Below, one piece after another: positions 26,418 through 33,035 of a DNA stretch of 64,000 nucleotides (positions are counted from its first letter, which is position 1; the number at the start of each line of letters is the position of its first letter). Origin of the DNA: Methanobacteriota archaeon (GTDB taxonomy: Archaea; Halobacteriota; Methanosarcinia; Methanosarcinales; Methanosarcinaceae); the NCBI GenBank assembly GCA_023399215.1, contig JAEWQJ010000046.1:51288-115287 (forward strand), read 5' to 3'. The position numbers and the translations under genes were made by a program. The notes below the pieces were generated by a model. It did no database searches. It saw only the letters and a program-made list of their open reading frames with translations, and was not told where the DNA came from.

Positions 26418-26545
26418 TCCTTTTTTCTATTTTAACTTCAAATTAATCAAAATAGTTTTATATTTACAAAACGGTGCCGAAAGAGCTAAAATGAGAAAAA
26501 TAAAAACAAAAAAGCCGTAATAGCTTCATCGGACCGTTCTTATCA

Positions 26546-26559
26546 CGCGCATCAGCGCG
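26546..26559. repeat. Small perfect hairpin CGCGC-ATCA-GCGCG
   Basis: A 5-bp G+C stem with a 4-nt loop, first of three hairpins in the hsdM-hsdS gap. Confidence 0.6.
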
Positions 26560-26576
26560 GTTGGAACAAAAGGACT

Positions 26577-26672
26577 ATGAAAAAAATAAAAAAAGCAAAT
26601 ATTAGACGCGCTGTAAAAGAAGCTTATCAAAAAACCAAGAATTTAACCGTGAACGACCTGTTGAAAATTTGA
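26577..26672 (+). CDS. Possible 31-residue basic ORF or remnant in the hsdM-hsdS gap
   Basis: ATG 26577 opens 31 codons, MKKIKKANIRRAVKEAYQKT followed by KNLTVNDLLKI, ending at TGA 26670. It is helical and basic. AAAAGGAC lies just upstream as a possible ribosome site. It may be a real mini-gene in the hsdMS operon or the tail of a lost gene; I do not recognise it. Confidence 0.25.
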   Translation: MKKIKKANIRRAVKEAYQKTKNLTVNDLLKI

Positions 26673-26712
26673 AAATTAAAAAGGAATGATAGCCAACTTT
26701 GGAAGTTTTCAG

Positions 26713-26737
26713 ATTCATCACGTACTGCGTGACGAAT
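26713..26737. repeat. Hairpin ATTCATCACG-TACTG-CGTGACGAAT
   Basis: A 10-bp stem with one mismatch and a 5-nt loop. It shares the ATTCg...CGAAT outer arms with the next hairpin 34 bp downstream. Confidence 0.6.
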
Positions 26738-26770
26738 TAAGAAAATAGTAGTTAACTTAATAAAGTTTAG

Positions 26771-26797
26771 AATTCGCCAAGCATTGCTTGGCGAATT
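26771..26797. repeat. Perfect 12-bp-stem hairpin 29 bp before hsdS
   Basis: AATTCGCCAAGC and GCTTGGCGAATT flank a 3-nt ATT loop. A stem this strong just before the hsdS ribosome site (AAGGG at 26813-26818) could limit or process the hsdS message, or it may be a REP-like element. Confidence 0.75.
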
Positions 26798-26825
26798 TGG
26801 ATTTGAAAGGGAAAAGGGTTTGGAA

Positions 26826-28034
26826 ATGACAAAAAATGTTTCAGTTCCTGAAGGATATAAGAAAACGGAATTGAGAGTGATTCCAGAAGAGTGGAAAGTT
26901 ACAAAACTGGAAGATTGTTGTAATAAAATCACTGATGGATCTCATTATTCTCCAAAAAGCGTTGAAGAATCATATTATAAAATTGCCACTATAGCAAACA
27001 TAAATAATAATAAATTTGATTTGGAGTCTTGTAAAAATATCTCAAAAGAAGAGTATGAAAAACTATTAAAAAATGGGTGTAAACCAAATATTGGAGATGT
27101 TCTGTTTTCAAAAGATGGAACCGTAGGCCTATGTTTAGTTCATAAACAAGAAGCAAATTTAGTATTGCTTTCTTCAATAGCAATAATTCCTCCCAAAAGA
27201 GAGGTTCTTAATTCTGATTTTTGCGCTCATATGTTAAAATCAGATTTAATTTTGAATGAAATTATTGGCAGAAAAACAGGCACAGCCATCAGAAGAGTTG
27301 TTTTACGGGACTTAAAGACGGTAAAAATTCCCATACCTACACTTCCAGAACAACAAAAAATCGCCTCCATCCTCTCAAAAGTCGATGAACAAATCGAACA
27401 GACAGAGCAGATTATTGAGAAAACTGAACTCTTAAAAAAAGGTCTGATGCAGAAACTGCTTACAAAAGGAATAGGGCATACGAAGTTTAAGAAAACTGAA
27501 CTGGGAGAGATACCGGAAGAATGGAGTGTTGTAACCATAGGTGATGTTATTACATTACAGAGAGGGCATGATTTACCTGTAACAGAAAGGACAGAAGGAG
27601 ATTTCCCTGTAGTTGGTTCCAATGGGATAGTAGGCTATCACAATGAATACAAAGCAAAGGGACCTGGAGTATCTATGGGGAGAAGTGGTACTATTGGTAA
27701 GATATATTATTGTGATTCTGATTATTGGCCACTAAATACTTCCCTTTATGTCAAGGATTTTAAAAACAATAATCCTAAATTCATTTATTATCTTTTACAA
27801 AACCTAGATTATGAGAGATTCAATTCGGGAACAAGTGTCCCAACTCTCAATCGAAATTTGGTTCATCCATACAAAATTATTTTCCCAAAACAATACGATG
27901 AACAACAAAAAATCGCCTATATTCTCTCAAAAGTCGATTCCCAGATTCAGGACAACCAAAACTACTTATCCAAGCTTCAAGAACTTAAAAAAGGACTTAT
28001 GCAGGATCTTCTTACTGGAAAAGTCAGAGTGTGA
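26826..28034 (+). CDS. hsdS: Type I restriction-modification specificity subunit
   Basis: About 402 residues from ATG 26826 (AAAAGGG upstream) contain two target-recognition domains, each beginning with the block KKTELxxIPEEWxV (about residues 10 and 226) and ending in a conserved helix pair: LPEQQKIASILSKVDEQIEQ, and at the C-terminus DEQQKIAYILSKVDSQIQDN. That is the half-site architecture of HsdS. Upstream in-frame codons (from 26784) lie inside a hairpin and are not used. Base composition is more A+T-rich than hsdM and hsdR, common for swapped recognition domains. The C-terminus (MQDLLTGKVRV) is repeated as a stub at 32899-32934 beyond the inserted cassette. Confidence 0.93.
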   Translation: MTKNVSVPEGYKKTELRVIPEEWKVTKLEDCCNKITDGSHYSPKSVEESYYKIATIANINNNKFDLESCKNISKEEYEKLLKNGCKPNIGDVLFSKDGTVGLCLVHKQEANLVLLSSIAIIPPKREVLNSDFCAHMLKSDLILNEIIGRKTGTAIRRVVLRDLKTVKIPIPTLPEQQKIASILSKVDEQIEQTEQIIEKTELLKKGLMQKLLTKGIGHTKFKKTELGEIPEEWSVVTIGDVITLQRGHDLPVTERTEGDFPVVGSNGIVGYHNEYKAKGPGVSMGRSGTIGKIYYCDSDYWPLNTSLYVKDFKNNNPKFIYYLLQNLDYERFNSGTSVPTLNRNLVHPYKIIFPKQYDEQQKIAYILSKVDSQIQDNQNYLSKLQELKKGLMQDLLTGKVRV

Positions 28035-28140
28035 GTATAATGACAGACGAATCCCAGCTCCAGTTAGATGAATACAACCTTGTGGAAAAGCTTACTCTTG
28101 ATGAATATGAAAAGTTAAAGCATAATTTTATTGACGAAAA
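28003..28140 (+). repeat. Left copy of duplicated hsdS-end/hsdR-start junction
   Basis: Starting AGGATCTTCTTACTGGAA, this segment matches 32897-33035. The first 87 bp differ at only about 8 positions, and similarity then fades. The two copies bracket the three-gene cassette. Confidence 0.85.
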
Positions 28141-28144
28141 TTAA
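28040..28144 (+). pseudogene. Truncated hsdR 5' end (34 codons)
   Basis: ATG 28040 opens MTDESQLQLDEYNLVEK and stops at TAA 28142. The intact hsdR at 32934 begins MADESQLQLDEYTLVEK, and the similarity continues to the shared F/Y-IDxx. This is a clear remnant of hsdR left in place when the cassette arrived, or a leftover of an hsdS-hsdR duplication. A start context exists (GTGAGTATA upstream), so a 34-residue peptide could still be made. Confidence 0.85.
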
Positions 28145-28264
28145 CAAGTTACTTTGGGTTATTGCTACTTTTCAAAGTAAAGATCTTTATTTAACCGATA
28201 GAGCAGAAGGAGAATAATCAAGTAGTATCAAACTTTCTATTACAAAGCTATAGAGGAGTATTTA

Positions 28265-28987
28265 ATGGAAAACAATTTATTAGATTCTTACACATTAAAA
28301 GCAAGATATGCTCCAGCTCTGATCACTTTTCTACCTTTAATATTATTTATCTCAATCTTGATTTATAAACTAGGTTTGAGTACTGAAATTCTAATTGGTT
28401 CTACATTTTTGTCGAGTGTTTCTTTGCCACTACTTCTTTCTGAAATTTGCAGATTACAGGGAAAAAAATTAGAGGATAAAAATTATAATGAATGGTCTGG
28501 TAAACCGACTACAATTTTATTGAGAAAACATGATGATCACTTTGATGAAGTAACGAAAGAAAAGATTTATAACTTCATTTATAATGACTTTGAAATTGAT
28601 TTGAAATTGGATAATTCAGATCACAATATTTCTAACGCAGTTAAGCGCATGATTTCATATCTACGTGACAATAAAAAGGACAAGTTATTACAAGTTCATA
28701 ACACGGAATATGGATTTTCAAGAAATTTGGCTGGTAGTAATTTTTTGTTTTCTGTTCAAGCATTTTTACTATTTATAATTACTTATTTATATTACCTGTT
28801 AAACGATTCTTATGTCTCGATTAATCCTACAAACTATAGTATTGTTATCCCGTTGACATTCCTATTGATGTTGTTATTATCAATTCTTTTAGGAAAATAT
28901 TATTATCCTTCAATGGTTAAAAGCAATGCATTTAGGTATGCTGAGACTTTATTAGAATCTTATTATAGTTATTCAAGGAATCAATAA
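28265..28987 (+). CDS. Four-helix membrane protein, first gene of the E2-E1-JAB cassette
   Basis: The ATG follows GAGGAG by 8 nt. The 240-residue protein has two transmembrane helices near the N-terminus (about 17-35 and 41-60), a soluble central part of about 100 charged residues, and two more helices (about 160-179 and 191-211), then an aromatic-rich tail. That 2+2 layout recalls membrane effectors in nucleotide-signalling and ubiquitin-like defence loci (for example S-4TM-type proteins), but I see no motif proving the link. The gene is very A+T-rich compared with hsdM/hsdR. It is 67 bp upstream of the metallo-beta-lactamase-fold gene on the same strand, so they likely share a transcript. 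Confidence 0.8.
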   Translation: MENNLLDSYTLKARYAPALITFLPLILFISILIYKLGLSTEILIGSTFLSSVSLPLLLSEICRLQGKKLEDKNYNEWSGKPTTILLRKHDDHFDEVTKEKIYNFIYNDFEIDLKLDNSDHNISNAVKRMISYLRDNKKDKLLQVHNTEYGFSRNLAGSNFLFSVQAFLLFIITYLYYLLNDSYVSINPTNYSIVIPLTFLLMLLLSILLGKYYYPSMVKSNAFRYAETLLESYYSYSRNQ

Positions 28988-29054
28988 GAGAAGAATAAAT
29001 TTATGTATAATAACTCTTAAAATATTTCCACACTAGTAAGAAGAAGGAAAGCAA

Positions 29055-30218
29055 ATGATTGATCCCTCAATAACTTATTTTCCTGTTGGAAATGGTGATA
29101 CTACATTAATTAGGCTATCTGATAGAACCAGCATTCTTATCGATTGCAATATTACTCAGGGCTCTAAGGATGAAGATGAAAAGAGTAAATATCCGGTACA
29201 TGAACATTTATTGAAAGAAATAGAAAAGAATGAAGAAAGTATTCCTCACATAGATGCCTTTATTCTAACTCATCCAGATGAGGATCATTGTAGAGGATTT
29301 GAAGATGCATTCTATACTGGGGATCCCTCTAGTTTTAATGAAACTGATAAAAAAGAAGGAAAAATCCTCATTGATGAATTATGGTTTACTCCCCGCATAT
29401 TCTCTCCTTATGAAGAACAAGAAGAATTCTCGGAATCAGCAAAATGCATCTATAATGAAGCAAAAAGAAGGATGAAACTTTATCAAAACGCTGATTCGAA
29501 ATCTGAAAATTCTGGAAATCGATTGAGAATTATTGGATATTCAGATAACGAAGAATTAAAGGGTTTAGATGAAATACTTATAACACCTGGAAACTCAATA
29601 AACCTTATCAATAGTAGTACAAAATCAGATTTTTCCTTCTTTATTCATGCACCTTTCAAAAAAGATAACGATTCAGAGTCAAGCGAAAGAAATGATACCA
29701 GCATAGTCCTCCAAGCACGCTTTGATGTTGGTGACGAGAAAAATTCGGGCTTAGCATTTTTTGGTGGCGATTCCAAATGTGCAATTTTTGAGAAAATAAT
29801 CGAAATAAGTGAAAAACAAGATCTTGAATGGGATCTTTTTTTGGCTCCCCATCATTGTTCATGGCATTTTTTTAATGAGTTGTCTTATGAAGAGGATCCA
29901 AAGCCGAGTAAAGGCATAATAAGTTTTTTAGAAATGCATCGAGAAGGAGCTTTTATAATCGCTTCATGTAAACCAGTAAAAGATGATGATGACAACCCAC
30001 CTCATATTGCGGCGGCAAAAGAATATGAGAAAATAGTTGGGTTAGAGAAGTTCATGGTAACTATGGAGCATCCAAACGAAGAGGAACCTCTCCCTATTCA
30101 TTTCATTATGACTCGAATGGGTCCTCAAAGAAAAGATCCGTCGGTGAATAAGTCCATTGTTTCATCGGCAGCAATACAATCAGTTGTAAAAACTCCTCAG
30201 ACATATGGAAAGCAATAA
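29055..30218 (+). CDS. Metallo-beta-lactamase-fold hydrolase in the cassette
   Basis: The 387-residue protein starts MIDPSITYFPVGNGDTTLIR; the DTTLI turn and early LIDC strand are MBL-like. The zinc motif is HPDEDH at 73-78 (H-x-D-x-D-H). A later HH (LAPHHCSWH) and aspartate (GGDSKC) fit the remaining ligands. The family includes ComEC-type and nuclease/phosphodiesterase enzymes; the substrate is unknown. AAGGA precedes the ATG. Its 3' end overlaps the E2-E1-JAB start by 14 bp, indicating coupling. Linkage of MBL genes to E2/E1/JAB genes has been noted in comparative genomics of prokaryotic ubiquitin-like systems, as far as I recall. Confidence 0.85.
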   Translation: MIDPSITYFPVGNGDTTLIRLSDRTSILIDCNITQGSKDEDEKSKYPVHEHLLKEIEKNEESIPHIDAFILTHPDEDHCRGFEDAFYTGDPSSFNETDKKEGKILIDELWFTPRIFSPYEEQEEFSESAKCIYNEAKRRMKLYQNADSKSENSGNRLRIIGYSDNEELKGLDEILITPGNSINLINSSTKSDFSFFIHAPFKKDNDSESSERNDTSIVLQARFDVGDEKNSGLAFFGGDSKCAIFEKIIEISEKQDLEWDLFLAPHHCSWHFFNELSYEEDPKPSKGIISFLEMHREGAFIIASCKPVKDDDDNPPHIAAAKEYEKIVGLEKFMVTMEHPNEEEPLPIHFIMTRMGPQRKDPSVNKSIVSSAAIQSVVKTPQTYGKQ

Positions 30219-32574
30219 TTTTACTACAGGGCTTAAACCAATAAAGGAAAAGCATCTTCAGAAAAATATATTATTTGCTATTAAAGAATTAAAGCAGATA
30301 TTTTCAGATCAAGAAATAGAGGCATTAGAGTGGAACAATTGCTATGTTGTTATTCCTCTAAGTATAAAGATAAATCTCCCAGCGAGAGGTCCAATAGACG
30401 GCGTTGATATTCGAAAAATTGAACCCGTAATTCTTTTTCTCGATAAACAGCAATACCCATTTAAAGCTCCATTAGTTCACTCTAATAGAATAGATTTTCC
30501 AAAAGATAGATTACCTCATTTAAATCCTCGATCAAAGGAAATGCCTGCAAGTTTTTGTTTGTACCGTGGGAATTTAGATTCTTGGTTCATTGAGCATTCC
30601 TTAAAAGAACTTCTAGATAAAGCAAAGTCTTGGTTAGAGGATGCTGCAAGTGGTAATCTTATTCGAGAATACGATAGATTTGAAGGAACCAGAATTGATG
30701 AAAGATATGGATACAACGTTTTTGATATTAACGAATTCATTAGTATTGTTGAGTCATATTGGAAAGGGAATGAAACAACAGGTGGGCATGTATTTTTAAG
30801 ATATAAAATCCTGAACTCATCAATGGACCCCTTGATTGGTTTTAATAAATATTCAATCAGTTTTGACCATCAAGTATATGGAGAAATATTAAGTGAAAAT
30901 TTGGAATATGCCACAAAAATCAATCAGATACTCGATAAATGCACCGAAAATATTTCTACCCAAGCACTCGTATCACAAACTAGATTCCAAACTTTTGGCA
31001 TACTTATCTGGCCAGCGAAAAATGCCATTTCAGGCAAATATTTTGCAGGATTCCCAAAAAATTTATCTGAACTCGTCGATCTTACAATTCACTTCAATAT
31101 TGATCTAACTGAGGCTTTACAACAATTCATTACAAATAAATTGAATATCAGAGTAGAAATTCCTATAACAATTGCAATTCTCCGGCCTCAAAAGTTGATC
31201 AACTATGATTCTAATATTGAGTTCCTCACTTTTCTCTTAAAATTGCCCGAAGGAGAGGTCAAAAATCTTGCTACAATTTGTAAAGATATTCCCGTTGAGA
31301 TATTGGGTCATAGAAATCCTCTAAGTGTAAAAAAAGCAAGAGAAATTTCAGGAAATCCACTGGATTTAGATTATGGGAAGCTGTTATTTCTTGGGAGTGG
31401 AGCAATAGGATCTAAAATAATTTTGCATTTTGCAAGAAACGGTTTTGTCAATTGTTCAATTGTTGACAACGATATTATTTCTCCACACAACCTTGTCAGA
31501 TTTGGACTTATTCACGAAAGCCTAGGATGTAATAAGGCAAAAGCGATGAAGAATACGATAAAAGGAATATTTTATTCAGATGAAAAATCTGTTAAAGTTG
31601 AAGCAATAGAGGACAATGCAATAAATCTATTTTTGAAGAAAAGTGAATTCAGATTTAATGAATACAACTGGGTTATCGACACAACTGCATCCCCATTAAT
31701 CCTAAATCTACTAACCTCAGTAAATGTAAGAAATTTTCCTAATTATTGTCGTTGTGAAATTGCAAACAGTGGAAAAATTGGACTAATGTATGTTGAGGGG
31801 GAGGAAAGAAAACCAAGGGTAGATGATTTACAAGTATTGGTTTTCGATATGGCTATTGACCGTTATGAGGTTTCTAAATGGTTGCAATTAAATAGAGACG
31901 AAAGGGATACTCAACTCGGTTCAAGATTACAAGAAATTAACATTGGTATAAGCTGTAGTTCAGAAACAATGAGGTTATCTGATGAATTAGTATCCCTTCA
32001 TAGTGCAGCCTTTACAACAGGATTTAAGAAAATCATTAAACAAAAAAGAATGAAGGAAGGATGCATTCAACTCAACGTTTACGATGAAGATAGTGACACA
32101 CCATTTAGTTTTAGAAATATTAAAATTCCTCAAACAATTGTCTTGAAGTGTAGAAACAAACCTGAGTGGGAGGTTCGAATTAAGTCAGGTATTGATACAA
32201 GTTTAAGAGAGTTGCTGGATAAATCGAAACCTGACGAGACAGGGGGCGTTTTAATTGGCTTAATTAACACAAATACACGTGCAATATATATAACTCGTGC
32301 AATGAAAGCTCCATCAGATAGTATATCTTCACCTTATGCATTCGTACGAGGCGTATCCGACATACCTGATGAAATCCAACAAATTCATGAACTGACTGGT
32401 TCGATGCTAGGGTACGTAGGCGAATGGCATACTCATCCAAAGGGAACGCCAAGTTTGAGCGGACAAGATTTACTCTCCATTAAAAAGATTAAACATAATT
32501 TGGACAAGGTACCAATGCCTACTTTTATTATAATTGTAACAGAAAGAGGGTTATATCCATATATATTCCCATAA
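30205..32574 (+). CDS. Fused E2-like / E1-like (ThiF) / JAB-JAMM protein
   Basis: One 789-residue chain carries three ubiquitin-pathway folds. E2-like (about 15-150): YPFKAPLV, a conserved PHL at 104-106, and C118 in PASFCLYRG, followed by the SWF...LLDKAKSWLED helix, place C118 as the catalytic cysteine. A middle part (about 160-385) has no motif I recognise. E1-like adenylation domain (about 388-610): Rossmann loop GSGAIGS at 397-403, acidic VDND at 420-423, then DTTASP near 492, and C584 in GISCSSE is a candidate adenylating-site or thioester cysteine. JAB (about 660-789): E678 in DETGG, H742-T-H744-P, S752 and D755 form a complete JAMM zinc site. It probably activates, transfers and removes a modifier. 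No modifier gene is visible. Confidence 0.9.
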   Translation: MESNNFTTGLKPIKEKHLQKNILFAIKELKQIFSDQEIEALEWNNCYVVIPLSIKINLPARGPIDGVDIRKIEPVILFLDKQQYPFKAPLVHSNRIDFPKDRLPHLNPRSKEMPASFCLYRGNLDSWFIEHSLKELLDKAKSWLEDAASGNLIREYDRFEGTRIDERYGYNVFDINEFISIVESYWKGNETTGGHVFLRYKILNSSMDPLIGFNKYSISFDHQVYGEILSENLEYATKINQILDKCTENISTQALVSQTRFQTFGILIWPAKNAISGKYFAGFPKNLSELVDLTIHFNIDLTEALQQFITNKLNIRVEIPITIAILRPQKLINYDSNIEFLTFLLKLPEGEVKNLATICKDIPVEILGHRNPLSVKKAREISGNPLDLDYGKLLFLGSGAIGSKIILHFARNGFVNCSIVDNDIISPHNLVRFGLIHESLGCNKAKAMKNTIKGIFYSDEKSVKVEAIEDNAINLFLKKSEFRFNEYNWVIDTTASPLILNLLTSVNVRNFPNYCRCEIANSGKIGLMYVEGEERKPRVDDLQVLVFDMAIDRYEVSKWLQLNRDERDTQLGSRLQEINIGISCSSETMRLSDELVSLHSAAFTTGFKKIIKQKRMKEGCIQLNVYDEDSDTPFSFRNIKIPQTIVLKCRNKPEWEVRIKSGIDTSLRELLDKSKPDETGGVLIGLINTNTRAIYITRAMKAPSDSISSPYAFVRGVSDIPDEIQQIHELTGSMLGYVGEWHTHPKGTPSLSGQDLLSIKKIKHNLDKVPMPTFIIIVTERGLYPYIFP

Positions 32575-32896
32575 GGTCTCTCAATAAAATAGTCTATATA
32601 ATTTAGTTGCAGGCTTCAGATCTCCATTGTGGCCTTGATCTTTAAAATCAATGTTTTTAATTGGAAAAACAGATCGATTTGAAATTGATCCATGCGTCTT
32701 CGGTTAAGTGAGGAATCATGACAAATTGCGTTAATTTCCTCAACATCTATCAAATATTTCAATAAATTAAAAGCTGGAAAAGGGTATCGATTTCATGTAA
32801 ATAGGCCAAAATTTAAGGCCGGTTTCTAATGCAAAATCGATAGCTTTCAGGCAAGAAAATTCCTTAGCCGATGACCAATGGAAATTGATCTTGTGT
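32575..32896. other. Gap between cassette and restored hsdR region
   Basis: A+T-rich, no gene or repeat that I can support except the junction duplicate beginning at 32897. Two short ATCGAT-containing segments, about 32787 and 32837, resemble each other weakly. Confidence 0.4.
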
Positions 32897-33035
32897 AGGA
32901 TCTTCTTACAGGAACAGTCAGAGTGTGTGTATAATGGCAGACGAATCCCAGCTCCAGCTTGATGAATATACCCTTGTGGAAAAACCGGCTCTTAATGTGT
33001 TTGAAAAGCTTGGATACAATTATATTGACGGTAAA
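32897..33035 (+). repeat. Right copy of duplicated hsdS-end/hsdR-start junction
   Basis: It matches 28003-28140, here continuing into the intact hsdR frame. Together the copies mark both edges of the cassette insertion. Confidence 0.85.
32899..32934 (+). pseudogene. hsdS C-terminal stub upstream of hsdR
   Basis: After an in-frame TAG, codons give DLLTGTVRVCV and TAA, closely matching the hsdS C-terminus DLLTGKVRV. The stop overlaps the hsdR ATG as TAATG. It is a leftover of an hsdS gene that once preceded this hsdR copy. Confidence 0.75.

Noticed and set aside
26784..26825. Upstream start for HsdS
   Set aside because: The codons fall in a perfect hairpin and add residues not matching the repeated HsdS block; ATG 26826 has AAAAGGG upstream.
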